From: Catenuloplanes indicus
Lineage (GTDB): Bacteria > Actinomycetota > Actinomycetes > Mycobacteriales > Micromonosporaceae
Reading direction: 5' to 3'
Assembly: GCF_030813715.1 (NCBI RefSeq)
Contig: NZ_JAUSUZ010000001.1
Span: forward strand, 7,316,001 to 7,380,000
DNA: 64,000 bases
Shown in pieces: positions 18,838-33,800 of this stretch (the first letter of the stretch is position 1; each line of letters opens with the position of its first letter). The notes under the pieces were generated by a model that was not told the origin of the DNA, searched no databases, and saw only the letters and a list, made by a program, of their open reading frames with translations. The position numbers and the translations under genes are program-made.

Positions 18838-21800
18838 TTGTCCCGTGCGTCGTTGCCCGACATCCACTGCCGTGACGGCATCCTGCTGCCGCTGCCCGAG
18901 GGCCGCGCCTACTGGCACCCCGGTCCGACGATGGCGACGCTCGACCTCAGGGCGCTGGAAGCGGCCAAGAGGGCGCTCCAGCCGCCGGGCCGGGGCGTCA
19001 TCGTCGTACCGGCGAGCGGTCTGGCTCATCGTTCCGCACGGGCGGCACTCGCCCGCACGCTGAGTCTGGTGGACGAGCCGAACGATCTCGCCCTCGCCTC
19101 GGTGCCGGGGGAGCACGTCGATCCGGCGGTGTGGTCGCACCTGGTGACGGAATCCGGTGTCCAGGCATATCTGCCGGTCGCCGCCGAGGCCACCCGGGAC
19201 GAGCGGTACGTCTGGGCGGGGTCCGACGGCCGGGCGGCCGACGGTGAGCCGGTCGCCATGCTTCTGCTTCCGCCGACGGACGTCGCGGCTCGAGAGCTCC
19301 TGCGGACGGCTGCCCGGCTCGCCGCGGACATCACCAGGGCGCCGCTGGAGCGAGTGCGGGAACTCGACGCGTCACCGTCGACGGCGCACCAGTTCGCGGT
19401 CGGCATGGTGCTGACCGGAGCCGCCGGCATCTGGGACCCGGCCCGCCTGGTACCGCCCACCGTCGACGAGGTCTGGAGTCGTTTCGGCAGCGACGGACCG
19501 GTTCCGGACGATCTTCTCGCCGCGCTGCTCGATTCTCCGGGCTCGGCCGCGTTGATCCGCACGCCCGGCCCCGGCGGGGACCAGCTCGCCTGGCTCGTCT
19601 CCGACGGCTCGACCGTGTGGACCCCCGGCCCGGAACTCACGCCGGCGCCGCCCCACCTCCTGGCCCGGGCGACCGCACCCGGCACGTCCGTCGCCTTCAT
19701 CCCCGGCCTCACCGTGGACAGCAGGCTGTCCGCCGCGATGGCCGGCCTTCCGCCGTGGGACTCCCGGACACCGGACTGCGCGGACCGCGTCGAGCAGCTA
19801 CTCCGTGCGATCGCCGCGCCCGGCCTGGCCCGCCCCGCCGTGGCCGACGACATCCGCCGCCCTCGCGACCGGGTGGCCGAGCTGCTCGACGGCTGGTTCA
19901 GCCCGGCGGGAAGCTTCGATGGCTGGGACGACATGACCATCGCCGGTGTCACGGCCGTCTGGCTCGAGCCGCTGCCCGAGGGCATGCTGACGCGGGAAGA
20001 CGCGGCCGCGCACATGGTCGCGGTCGAGCGCTCGGGCGAGGACCGCTATCTGTTGTACGAAACGCAGAACAAGACGGTCACCTCCCTTACGCTGCGCGAG
20101 TTGCAGCGGGCGATGTCCGGCATCGTTCACGTGGTCACCGACGCGGAGGGGCGCCTGCGGCAGTTGGACGTGGCGTCCGGTGCCCGGGTGGCCGGTGCAC
20201 AAGGTACGGCCACCGTTTCCCACACCGTGGACGCGTTGCTCGACCCGCATTCCGCCGTATCGCGCCAGCCTGGATACGCGGGCTTCGAGCTGGAGACCAT
20301 GGTTCGCCTCGGTCCGGCACTACCGGCGGGCGCGAAGCCGATTTTCGCACAGGAGGTGGTCGCGACCATCGCTTCGCTGGGCCTCCGTATCGACGGAGAC
20401 ATGGCGGAACCTGTGCAAGGTGTCTCAGGAACGTGGTATGCGGAGAAGGAGCAGGCGCTGGCGGCGGGTGACCGCATCGTCGCCGAGGAGAGGTGGGAGA
20501 TCATCGAGGTCGTCACCGCACCCGGAGCGGCGTCGCCCGGTGAGATCCGCACCGTGCCGTTCAGCGCGTCGCGTGTGCAGACGCTGGCCACCACGGCGAT
20601 TCGCTGGCTGCAGCACGCGGGTAGGACCGGTCTGACGCTTCGCCAGGCGCTCGTTCCGGACAGTGCGGGGCTGGAGGCGCTCGACGGGTGGGCGGCGGCA
20701 GCGCCCTCGGCCCGGCAACGTGCAGACGCGCGAACGCTCAGGGAAGCGCTCCTCACCCCGGGCAATGTGACGCTCGACCCGCGGAAGGAAACGCCGAGGC
20801 GGTCGCTTCCAGCGGGGTTCGAGGACACGCCACTGTTCTTCCCGGACAAGGTCGCTTCAGCGACCGTCCACATGCAGGCGACGTTGGGCAATGACCTCAT
20901 CGCCGAGGCTACGACGCAAGAGCTGATCCAACGGGAATCCGCCGGGCGGCATGTGTTGTCCCCGCGGGACGAACCGGAGCACAACTACGAGACGCTCTCC
21001 TACCTTCAGCAGGACATCGAGGCCGCCGCGTGGGAGATCGCCGAGTTCTACCTTCAGTCGCTGACCGATCAGCCGCTCTCTGCGGAGGCGGTGACCTGGC
21101 TGCTGCGCAGCGCGGAGACGACCGCCCTGCGCGCCAAGATCGTGAGCGCGGTCACCGAAATGTTCCGGTTCGCGTATGCGCGGCAGGTGGCCACGTTCGC
21201 CAAGAACGGCGTGCTGCAGCTCGGCCGGCAGAGTTTGCACGAAATGGGCGCCGAGCTGCTGGAGCTGACTGACGGCTGGAGCGGCGACAACGCACACAAA
21301 ATCATCACGCTGCTCGAGGAGCGTCTCGCGGCCCAGATGAGGGAACTCGACCCGGAGCTGGAGCCGGGGCAGAGCCTCTTCGACGTCGAGGAGGTGCCGC
21401 CCTCGAGGGACGATGAATCCGACCGGGAAAGTCACAGCGGCTCGGACATGTCCATCCCGGACGTCGACGAGTCCGGCTCCGAGGGGTCCGAGAGTTCCGG
21501 CGGCCGGCCGGCGGGGTTCACCGGTTACGAAGTCATATTGCTTGCTCTCAGGGGAAACACCGAGGCTGGCAAGCGCCATCTCACCAACTTCACGGACCAT
21601 GCCACGGTGCCGTCCGATGCGCCGGTAGGCGATGAGATGCGGCGGTTCTCAAGGGAAGTGCGCTTCATCCCGAACCTCCGGAATCCGACGCAGCCCTTCG
21701 ACCAGTACATGACACTGGAGGACACGGCTACGGCAACGCAATGGGTTCTCGACGTCCTCCACGAGGGAACTCGCCGGTCACGTGCGGCGCGGGAGTGGTC

Positions 21801-24800
21801 ACGCAGCCAGGGCGGCATCAAGAACGCCGTTCAGCGAGCCGCGACGATGCAGAGTTTCCCGCCGCCGCCGGCGCGCCCCCTGTGGCGCCGGGGCCGGGAG
21901 TCTTCCCTGGTCCCCATCGGTGACGCGGTACGCCGCGGACAGGCCACACCGCGGGAACGCGCGGATGGACTACGCGAGGCACTCCGCCTCGCGACCGGGC
22001 CGGTCCGTGGATTCATCGGATGGAGACTCGGTGGCAACGTGGCCCCGCAGGTGATCACCGTGATCCGCCTCTCCTGGGAGTCAGCGCTCGCCGCGAGCAA
22101 CCGAGCGTTCGCGTTCGTCGGCAGCCTGGACCCGGCCGGCACCACTGCGGCGCAGACGGAGACCGCGCACATGCGGCTGGACTACGCTGAGCTGGCCTTG
22201 GACCGTCTTGCCGAACTGGTCCTGGCCGAGGAGCCCCGGCTCGCTCAGTTCCTTCCCCCTCAGCACAAGTCCGACGACGAGCTGCTGCTCGAGGCGATCA
22301 AGGGTCTCCCCGCCTGGGACGGAACCGATCCCGACTGTGTCGACCGGGTCGAGCAGGTGCTCAGCCGGCTGGGGATCGCCATGGCCGGAGCAGTCGCGGA
22401 TGCCTTGCGAGGCCGTGACCGGCTGGCGGCCCGGATGGGTGGCGAGTTCTTCCCGCCGGCCTCCGCCGCGCTGCTGTCCGAGCTGAGAATCGGTGCGATC
22501 ACCCCGGTATGGTCCGTGGAACAGGCGCACATGGTCCTGGTCTATCGCCGTGACGCGATGCATTACGCCCTGATCGAAACCCAGGAGAGCGGGGCCGATC
22601 GGCTGCAGCCGTTCACGTTCGCCGAGCAGGACGGCTGGCTGCCGGAACCACTGCGCGGCACGATCCGTCTGCTGGGTGATCAGAACGCGGCACTGCTGCA
22701 GGCGGATATCCGTACGCGCACGCTCGCCGTTGGACCGCACGGCTCGGCAAGCCCGGGCGACGGCCGCACCTCGGCCGCACTCATCGACCCGGGAACGGCC
22801 GGGACCGAGCCGAAGACGATGCGCGAACGAGCCCGCCCGGGGCGCCCCGACCCGTTGATCGAGACTGCCGCACGACGCGGTGCATCGGCGCCGGGTAGTG
22901 ACCTGTTCACCCCGTTCGGTCTGGAACCGGCAGGTGAGGGTACGGATCTGGCGTCTGCCGTCCTCGCCTCCGCCCGGTCGATGCATCCCGGGCTCGGCCT
23001 CTCCGATGTGGCGCCCGCGAACGATCCCGAGGTGATGGCGAGCCGGCATGACGTGCGGATGTACGTCTGGGACCCGGACGGCACGGCACATCGGTACGGA
23101 CGTGACGGCGCCCCGGAAGTCTTCCTGACCAGCGCGCGTGGCGCCGACGGCGCCACCGTGTACCAGCCGCTCGCCGCGGCCGCGGCCCGCACCAGCGCGA
23201 CGGTGATCGAGAGCGCCGGCCTCGGCCCCGGCCGGCCCTCGCTCGGGCGGCCCTCGGTCGTCGGTGAGCCGGGGGCGAAGGACGGCGCGACGCTCGCTCG
23301 GTCCGTCGCTGCCGAGCTGCGAGAGCACGCCGCACTGGAGGACGACTGGGACAGCTGGCGCCCGGTGCGTACGACCGGACCGGGCTTGCCTCTTGCGGCC
23401 CTGCCGGCCGCCGGAGCGTCCGACGCGCGCCGGGGTGCGTCGCCGGACCATCCCATCGAGCTGGCCCCGGCCCCGGCCGAGGGCGACCGGGACGTTCCGG
23501 ACGCGCTCCGGGATGTCCGGATCACGGTCCGGGCAGACCGGGAGGGTGTGTACCGGCCGTCCGGGGTGTCCGCCGAGGACATCGCATTCAGCGGAGGTCT
23601 CCGGGTCTCCGCCGGGCTCACCGGCCTTCCCGGAGCCACCGGCACGATCGGGCCGGTCCTGCAGTGGGACACCGTCGTTCCGGACGAACCGCCACCGCTG
23701 TTCACCGGTGTCGAGCTGGCTCGCGATGTCGAACGACCGTTCAACGTCGACGCGTCCGCCTGGAAGGACGGCTGGGCGGTTATCGGCGGAATCGACGCCG
23801 GCGCGCTACCGGAGCAGCTGCGCAGTCGTTTCCTGCTTCGTGGACTGCTCGCACCGAGAAACGGCCCGGTCAACCCCTTTCCACGGGGCTCGCTGAGGAA
23901 CGCGGTGCCGGTGGGCCCGGTGCGAATCGGCGCACAGCTGCGCTTCGCGGCGCGGGCGGATCTGCTGGTGGAAACCCTCGATGCGCGGCGCCGGAGCACA
24001 TCGACCGTGTTCCCGGGCGCGATCGAGCTGCTTCTCGATCTGCCGACCGCGGTCGGCATGCGTGACGACTTCGTACCGTCCGGGGGCGCCGCGGCGCCGG
24101 TTCCCGGCCGTACGGAGGCGCTGCAGGCGTTGCCGGGCTCCGGCGGAGCCTCCGCCGATCGGCTGCGCCACTGGCTTCAGGTCATCGGCCGGACGCCGCA
24201 CGATATCGGTGTCAGCGCCGGCCGGATCGCTCTTCGGATCCCCGGTCCGCTCTTCGACATCGCGATCGATCTCGGCGTCGACCCCGACGCCCTGGCGATC
24301 TTCGGCGCACAGATCCGTGACCTGGTGAACGCGGGCCCGGCGGACGGGGATCAGCTGCTGGACCGGCTGCGCCCGCACGGCGTCCGGAGCAGGGACGACA
24401 TCGTGCACCTGAGCGACATCGGCGCCCGGCTCGGACTTGACGAGTCCGCGCTGCCCGCTCTGACGTCGTTCCTGCACGAGAAGGTGCCGCTGGAACTGCT
24501 GCTCGTGCTGCCGGATACGTCGCTGGCGGCGGCCGTGGAGGTCGCACGCATCCGGCAGGCGATGGTCGTGGACCCCGCTCGTGGGGCGGACCTGCTCGGC
24601 CTGCGTCACCCGGCCGAGGTGGCCGCCGTCGCCGCCAAGCTCGGTGTGGAACCGCGGCACCTGGCCGGCGTCGCCTCGGAGATCGAGGCCACCCTGGGCA
24701 TCCTCGACCGGTCGCAGGGCAACGAGCTGCAACGCCGGCTGGGAACCGGCGGGGAGGAATACCGGGAGAGTGACGACGCCGGACGGTGGGGGCCATGGCA

Positions 24801-27800
24801 GCGCTTCCCCTCGGGAAGCGAGGCGCACGCCGCGCTGGACGCGAGGTTCCACGCGCAGTGGACCGCCCGGGGGGAGTGGATCGCCGAGGAGGTCAGTGCG
24901 CTGCTGACCGTGGAAGGACGTGCGACTCCCGAGACCGTCAGCCGGTACGTCACGCTCTCCGCACGACTCGGCGTCCCGGTGACGGATCTCGGGTTCCTGC
25001 TGCCCTCTCGGCACGTCGAGCTGCTGCTGCACGAGTTCCTCGCCGACGTGCCGCTGGAAATGGTGGTCGAAGGCGCGCACTGGGAGGCGTTGCTGGGTCA
25101 CGGAGAGCCGGAGATGAGTTCCGTGTTGCAGCGGGGCCTGCCCAGAAAGGATTACTCGGACGCCGAGATCGTGGAGTGGCGGTCACGCTTCGGGCTCGAT
25201 CGCAACCCGGAGCTGTTCCGCGACTTCATCGGTGCGCGGTGGAGTGATCCGGAAAAGCTGTTGACCATCATGAGCCGAGCCGGCCTGAACGACCGGGATC
25301 TGCCCGACCTCGTCGGCCTGTCCGTGTGGATCGGCTGGATGCCCGATTGGCTGGGTCGAACCACCTTCCGGATGGGAGTGCGGACGAGAGGACTCTTCGA
25401 GGTGGCGACGAGTGGGCGCAACCTCATCGATCCGGCGCACCTCACCGCGTTCTCGCATCTGGTCTCGCAGGCCGTCACCGGTGACATGGCGGCCGCATCG
25501 AACGGGCTGCGGCCGGGAAATCTGGCGACGCAGCTCATCGAGGCCGCACGACGATGGTCACCGATTCGTGACCCCCGTCATCACGTGGGCTGGATGTTGC
25601 GGCAGGCGTCCCGGTGGAGTGCGCGCGATGCGCGCGGGTGGCCCGATGTGTACCAGCTCGGGCTCTGGCTCAGCCAGTTGCCGCTCGCCGCACCCGACAG
25701 CTTCGATCAGGCCCGGGAAGACCTGGACGATTCCGTCGAGTCGATCGACATGGCGGACAGGGACGCCCGGGAAGCGCGCAACGAGGCCTCGCTGGGCGCC
25801 TTGCTCGAAGCGCTCGCGGACTGGGTGCACGCAATCCGTGATGAAACGAACGCGGACCTGACGTCAGTCCGTGAGGCCGAGGCACCACCGGGATCCGCAG
25901 CCCCGCTGGAGAGAGGCCTGCGGGAGCCGCTCGATCGCCTGCGACGACTTCGGGATCACGGGGTGCGACTGCGGGAGGCCGCGGACCGTGCCCTCGCGGA
26001 ACACGACGGAGCCGACGTCGGATATGCCTTGCAGCCACCGTCGGTGCTCGGGATGCCGTCGCTGGACGAGGCGGCTGAGCGCTTCAGGTGGGCACATGAA
26101 CAAGCGGTCAAGCGGACGGGCACGGACAGCGCCGGTACGCCACTGACCGACGGGAATCGACGCTACTCCGTCACCGTGAACTGGAGCCTGGCCTACACCC
26201 GGGCGTTGGCCGCATATGTCAGCCAGGTCCTCGGGGTGCTCGATGACGGCGAGCGTGGACCGCTGAGCGAGCTTGCCGGCCGGCTCACCGGCGTAGTGGC
26301 GAGTTACGCGCGAGCGCTCCAGCTCCTTCCGGTCCAGCGTGCCGCGGACACGCTGAGCGACGCCGAGATCAGCACCTACCTGACACGCTTCGACGGAGAA
26401 AGCCCGGGGCGGCTGACCGCGGAGCGGGCCGAACACGCCGCTGAGCTGTGGTTGCGTGATCGCTGGCGAGAGGAGTTCGCCGGTGACGGCTTTGACCCCG
26501 ACATCACCATGCCCGAGCTCAGCGAAGACTTCTTCGACCGGCCCTGGCTCGACCCGCGCCGGCTCGCGGCGTTGGCCCGGGAGACCGCACGAGTACCGAG
26601 TTTGCTTCGCCGGCTCGCCATTGCCACGGACCTGATCCCCGGCCCTCTGTCGGAGCTGCGGCAACGCACCGGGCTGGGCAAGTCCTTCCTGATCGATCTG
26701 GCCCTGCGCTGGCAGATCGACCCGAGTCGTCTGCACGTGCTCAACTCCGACATCGGATACGGCAACAGTAATGTCACCGCCGCCGCGGTACGCGAGGTCA
26801 GGGAGGCGGCCGCGGCGTACGGCAAGACGGTGCCCGGATATCTCGACGCGCTGGCGGTGACGGGCTTCACCCATGACCGCAAGCCGGGCGGTTCACTGCG
26901 GAACAACGCGAGGGTGCTGTCCGCGCTGCTGGGCATCAATCTCGAGGACGCGGCGGAGTTCACCGATGGTGGCGGCGACGTCGACGCGGCGATCACACAG
27001 TGGGAGCCCGTGCTGGCCGATTTGGCGAGCGCGTTCCACCTCGACCGGCACCGGATCGCCGCGGTTGCCGCCGCGCTGCGGGTGCCACCCCTCTGGGTGC
27101 GAGCGCTCAGCATTCGGCTGGGCGAGGTCCCGGCGCAACTCCCGGAAGCGGCGGCACGCCTGGGAGTGCAGGACGGTGGCGTGCTGTTCGCGTTCGCCGC
27201 GCGAGTCGGTGTGCGCCCGTCGGTCTTCACGGCCGAGGACAACCTGAGCAGGCTCAACGAGGAGGGCGATCCGGCGCAGGGCAGATTCGGCCCGGTCGAG
27301 CGCCTCTACCGGAGCCTCGGACCGGACGGGGTCGATCAGATCCGCCGGCGCCCGGGTGCGCTCCCGAATCCGGGCTGGGACGGGCAGGGCGAGACACTTC
27401 CCGCCGTCACGGACTCCATCTGGTCGGTCTTCCGGACGCAGAACTTCAGCGGATCAGCGTTGCCCCGGCAACTCGGGGTACGGGCCGCGGAGTCCGGGAT
27501 CGACGTACGGGTTCTCGCGCACATAGGCTCCCGGATGGGTATGCGTGGCGACAACGTGGCCGTTGCGGCCGGCTATTTCCCCGGCCCGCCGACGAGCCTC
27601 CTCGATCGGCTGACCGCGGGCTACCGGCCGTGGCTCAGCCGATTGCAGCAGCATGTCGAGTTCGAGGAGCACGAACTGGCATGGGCTCACGACCAATTCC
27701 GGCAGACCGGGGGAACCGCCGGATTGAACCGGCTCGCCGAGACGGACTCGCACACCGCTCGCCGGATCTTCTTCCGCAGTCGCCTGCGTGACCGCAGGCT

Positions 27801-30800
27801 GATCCCCGCCACGATCACCGGCCTGATCGCCAATCACCCGGAAAACGTCAATACCATAATCCGCGAAGCGACCTACCGAAATCCTTTCCCGGCCCACAGC
27901 GTTCCGTTGCTGCCGGATCTGCCGCTTCGCAGTGACATCGAAATCGTGCTGTCGATCCCGAAAGAGGCCGATGCCACGGTCGTGCGCAGGCGTGCCTCGG
28001 CGGCGGCACGATCCAGCAGAGTGGACGAGCGGGCGCGTACCGTCTCGGTGGTGCCTTCGGCGCTCAATGATCGCTGGCAAGGGCTGAGCGAGCTCATCGG
28101 GAGTGTGTTCGGACCGCACAGTGAGAAGCTGCCGGGACCGCGCATGGCCGCGCTCCGGATTCGGACCGGATTCGACGGCGATGCGGCCGCGTACCTCCGC
28201 TTGGCCCGGCTGTTCTACGCCCATCTGCCGGTACTGCGCGATCTTGGCCTGATCGCGCCCTCGGAGCAGTCCGGCGAGCCGTCCGCCGCCCGGCCGGGTT
28301 GGGCCTTCTTCGCGGATCTGGTCGCCGATCACCAAACGTCCACCTGGTCGATGCGACTGGACCTGGCGTGGCGAAGCACGGACTCGGTCGTGTTCGACCT
28401 GGACGCCGTGGGTCACGGTCAGATCCAGGCCGCCGCGATGTTGTTCGGCGCGATGGTCGACACTGCCCGCGAACCCGGCCGCTATCCCGGCGTGGACGAC
28501 CTCACCCTGCCCGGTCCGGGCGAACGCGTCACGGAGCAGGCCGTACAGAAGCTGCTGGACCTCGTCGACGACGCCGCCGCGCGAGTCCAGCTCGCGGTTC
28601 TCCTTCAGCACGACGGCAGCATGCCGGGTCCGAGACCGGACGGACTGCTGGATGTGGTGTCACCGGTCGAGGTCGGCCCGGTTCATGCCGATCCGGCACT
28701 CCACCTCAAGCAGGTGTGGCCGGTCACCGACCCGCTGCACATTCGTGCTGCGCACCTGGGCGCTCAAGTCGGTCTCTCCGTATATGAACTCGTGCTGAGC
28801 CTGTTCTCGCAGCACGAGGTGCTCCCGGTTTTCGAAGGACGAGGCTGGACTCGCGGCGACGCACTGCGCGTGCTGTTGACCGGGCGAATCGCGCTGCCGC
28901 GGGATCTGCTGGAGCGCGCGGCCGACCGACTCGACGAGATGACGGCTGCCCGGGCTGAATCGCTGCGGTCGGCGTTCCAGCGAGAATGGGCGCCTCTCCT
29001 GCACGACACCACCCTGCTGTATGCGCCACCGGAATGGAGCGTCGCGCCCGGCATCGACAGCTCCTGGACAGCACCGGATCGTGGGGTGCCAGCCGGCTTC
29101 TCGCCGCTCGAGATCGAACGCTGGGTCGATGAGAGAGCGCGAGGCGGGCTGCCGTCCGTGCCGCACACGGACGACGCCTCGGTCCCTGGCCTGGTCCGGC
29201 CGGTCACCGTCGCATTCGACGTGGAGCTACCGGTCCGGCGTACCGGCGACGACTGGACCGCCACCTCCGCGGCCCGCCGCCGGGAACGGATGACGGCCGA
29301 ATTGGCGGCCGCGGGAGTGGACGTGAACGTCCGTCCGCTGGCCGGGTCCACCGATCGCTTCCGTATCGTTCTGCCCGGCTTGAGCAGGACGGCACGGCCG
29401 TGGCATCAGCTCGCTCATGTGCTGGCAACGCTGCGGAAGAACGCGGCGGTGGCACTCCCGGGGACGATGGCCGTCGACGCACAGGCCCTGACCCCGGGCA
29501 TGGCCGGCGCTGTCGCCGCGTTCGCCGGAGCACATGGCGACGTGCTGACCCGCCTCGGCACCCAGACACCGGACGGCCGGGTGAACGTCCGGGCGGACGA
29601 CGCTGTCGTCAGCTATGCCGGCCTCGACCCGAGCCTGTCTCTCGGCGAGATGCAGGCTCTGATCAAAATCGTGCTGTCCAGCGTCGACGCCGTCACCGAC
29701 GGTCGCGCCGCGGCCGTGCGGGTGACGACTGACGGTGCTTCTTCGGTCAGTGCGATCGGCGACGGCCCGCTCCGCTTGGTGCGTGCGCCGGATGCGCAGG
29801 TGTCCGAGCTGCTGTGGGCGTTGTTCCCCGAGCCGGACGACCACGCGCAGATGGCGGCGCTGTTCACCGTCCGTACGTGGGTGTCCGACCGGCTGGTCTT
29901 GAGCGCCCTGGACACGTTGTCGAACTGGAACGGATTCGATCCGGATTGCGTGCGGCGAGTGGCGGCAGTGCTGGCCGCACTGGGGTTGCCGCTGTCCGGC
30001 TCCGCCATGCAGCTGTACCGGGATCGGGACGACCTGGCCCAGCGCTTGGGCGGCTTCTTCAGAGCGGAAGTCGATCCGGCCAGGCTGATGGAGATGAAGA
30101 TCGGCATCACACCGGTGTGGTCCGTCACCGGCGGCTCCCAGCACATGATGCTGGTGCGCAAGCGCGACGCCAAGCACTTCGACCTCATCGAGTCGCAGGA
30201 GACCGGCAGCGCCCGGATCCAGCCGTTCACCTTCGACGGCCCGCGGGACCAGTTGCCCGAAGCGCTGCGGGGCATGATTCGCCTGGTCGGTGACCTGGAC
30301 GATGCCATAGTGCAGGTGGACGTCCGGACCGGCAGCATCATCACGGGCGCCCCTGACTCGGCCGCCCCGTCGGCGGACCGGACGGTGTCCGCGCTGCTCG
30401 ACTCGAGCACCGCCGGCACGGAGCCGACGATGTTGCGCCGCCGCGACCGCCGTGCGCCCGAGCGAACCGTGATCATCGCGGATGACGCCGTGCCGCATTT
30501 CAGCGCGCTGGCCAAGCGGAACGGCTTCATCGCGACCAACTCCCTGGAACGCGCACTACTTCCATCGGCGGAGAAGGACCGTAAGCGTGCCAAGCACCTG
30601 ATCGAGAAGGCTCTCCAGCACGATCCCGCACCGCTACGGCCCGACCTGGTGGAGCGCGACGTGCAGTTCTACCGGGTCAGGGTCGAGACGGTCGACGTGG
30701 CCTTCCGGGTCAAGCAGGACAACGGTCCGGGCCTGACGGTGATGGCGCCGCTCCCGATCGATGACTACCTGAGGGATCGGAACATCGAATGGCTGGTGGA

Positions 30801-33800
30801 GAGCCTACAGACGGCCGGCTGGACGGTGCGGCACAGCGACGCCGGTGCACCTCCCGACGTAGAGGCCAAGGTGATCACCGTGAACACCCAGGAGCCGCGG
30901 GAGGCAACGAGCCGGGCGCTGTGGCACGCGTACGCGCTGAATCTCGGATTGGCCGGCTACGCCGACGACCGCCCGTTCGGTCTCGTTCAGGGACCGGCCG
31001 CATTGCCCGGCTCGGACCGGCAGGACGCATCGAAGAAGGTTCGCCGCCTCGACGATCTGCACGCGCAGATGATGAGACCGGACCGCGTACGTGGCGCATG
31101 GCTGCGCCGCCGGCTCGCGGACGAGGAGTCCTTCTGGCGACGGCAGCACGCCGAGGCACGACTGCGAGCGGCACAGCAGCCTGACCAGGCCCTCGATCGC
31201 GCGCTCCGCCGCGACCGTGCCAAGGCGGCTCCGAAGATGGACTGGAGCGGGATGTGGCCTCAGCCACCCGGGTTCACGACATATCCACTGGTGTCGGCGA
31301 CAGGGCAGGCCGGGTTCCGGCTCTACATGCCGCACCTGACGGACGGCACGGACGACCGGCCGGTCGCCCCGGAGCGCCGTTCGCCGGAGACCGGCCCGCT
31401 CATCTACCTCGAATTCCCGTATCGTGCCGTCAGGAACGGGACGATCCGCGAGACGATCGGCTGGTTGCGGCGTTCCCTGCGTGCGGGATCGGTGGTCGAA
31501 CTGCGGCCCAACACCCAGATGGACCACAACGCCGTCATCGACCTCGCCAGAGTGCTCGGAGTGGACCATCACCTCAGCATCGGCAAGGACATGCTCGATC
31601 TGCGGTGGGCGAACGACAGCCAGAGACACTTCGCCGCGTACGGGTTGAACCACCGGCCCGCGCTCGGTCCCTTCGCCACCCAGTACCGAGTCGGCCCCGA
31701 ACCGTTCGACTCAGCCGTTCACGTCACCGCCCCCACGGACGCCGACGCCCGCTACACCCTCGGCCCGGACATCGAGGCGGTGGTGGCAGACCGTAACCAC
31801 CTGTGGATCGGTAAACCCGGCAAGTCGCCGAAGATCGCCGAGAGTGACCCGCGTGTGGTCATCGGCACGCCGGATGCGCCGACTCCATGGTACGTATGGC
31901 AGACCGCGCTCGAGTGGGTGGCAGAGTTCGCGAGTGCGGCCGGAGAGTCATTCCGTCTGCACGACGTGCGAATCCACAATCCGGAGCCGGCGCGAGTGGC
32001 GACGGAGAGCGCGGTCGAGGACATCCTCGTCCCGAGGGGAACGGAACTAGACCTCTTCCCCTACCTTCTGGGCGACGATCTCGCGCCGGAATCCCTCACG
32101 GTGCGTGACCCGGCCGGTCGCGTGGTCACCGGTTATCACATGCTCGACGCGCTGCTGGACATGGCGCGGGTGTCCACGGGGACGACCGACGAGGCGACGA
32201 TCGACGTGGCGGTCGGCAGGCTGGCCGAGGACATCACCGGCGCCGGCACAATGGATGCGCGGGTCCGCCTCATCCGGTTGGTGAAGACGACGGTGGCGTA
32301 CGCCGGACTCGCCGACATCACACCCAACCTGCTCAGGGCGATGCAATGGCCCGGATTCGAGCAGCGCTTCGCACATCGGGCGTATCAGACGGCGAGCACG
32401 ACCGCACTCGAGCTGGCCAGACAGGTCACGGCCGAGAACTACGCAGCGCTGGCCGCCGGTGACGAACACGCGTGGACCCGGGTGGCACACAGCCTGGTGC
32501 ACGCCGATGCCCTGCCGCCCCTGGAGAAGGTGGTGCTCTCAAGCTCGGCTTCGATCGGGGACGGGCATCTCGACGTCGCCGACTGGTCGCTGACGCTACG
32601 CCGGGGTGGCACCGTCGACGAGCTGCTGGCGTCCCTGCTCCGCGGTCTGCTCAGAGCCGAGCAGCACGTGGCGTCCGAGACGGCCCGCGTGCAGCTACAG
32701 AGAATCACGGCCGAGCAGGTGGCCGGCATCGACCGGGTGCGAGATCACGTGCTCAGCCGCGCAGGCACCGACGATCCCCGTGCGAACCTCTTCCTCTCGG
32801 ACGGCGAGGCGGCGGACTGGTACTGGCGAAACGATCTGGATCGGCTCGCCGCAGAACTCGACGCGATCCGGCCACCGGCACCCGGGCCGGGCGGGAACCG
32901 GCTCAGGCGACGTCTGACCGAAGCAGAGCGTGCCTGGCGGAAGATGCACGATCGCCTTGAGACCATCCGGCAGTTCGGCCAGCACACCGGGGCGGAGGTG
33001 TGGAGCAGGCGTGTCCTGCGCTCCGGTGGATCGGTGCGCGACTGGACGGGCACCACCGTGGTGCCGCCGCGCGGCTACCAAACGACCGGCCTCGGGCGGG
33101 CCGGTGTCCACATCCATCCCGAAGGAACGCAGTCCTCGATAACGCGTCGGCCACCGGCAAGCGGCCCCCTCATCGTGATCGAGCCGCAGGCCGACGAGGA
33201 CCCGGCCCGGCTGTCCCGCATGCTGGCGTCCCAGCCCGAGGGCACCGTGATCGAACTGGTACCGGCCGCGCCGATGACCCCGGACGACGCGGTGCGGATG
33301 GCCACGATGCTCCGCACGAGGCACGCCGTCACGATCGGCCGCAGCCGGCTGCACGGCGTGCCGGACGAACGCTTCGCGTCCTACGGCCTCAATCACCAGC
33401 CGGCCCTCGGCTCGGACACCGATCACTACCGGATCACCACGGCGATGCCCGCCGTGGGACGCGAACGCACCGCCGTGACAGATCGCGATTCCGGCCGGTA
33501 CGACCTCGGCTCGGGCCTGGCCGCCCAGATCGTCGGCAGCCGTCTCTGGTTCGGCGAACCCGGTGCCCAGCCGGACATCGGACCGAATGACCCGGAATTC
33601 GTGATCGGTGTACCCGGCCGGCCGACGGCATGGCTGACATGGCAGACCGCGCTGAGCTGGATAGCCGAGTCCGCGGCAGCAGCCGGCCGGGAATTCGACC
33701 CGCGCCGCATCCGGGTGCACGATCCCGAGCAGCGACCGCTTGACGTACCGGCCGTGACGGACGGTGCCGACCTGTACCAGGTCGACGAGGCGGACCGTGC

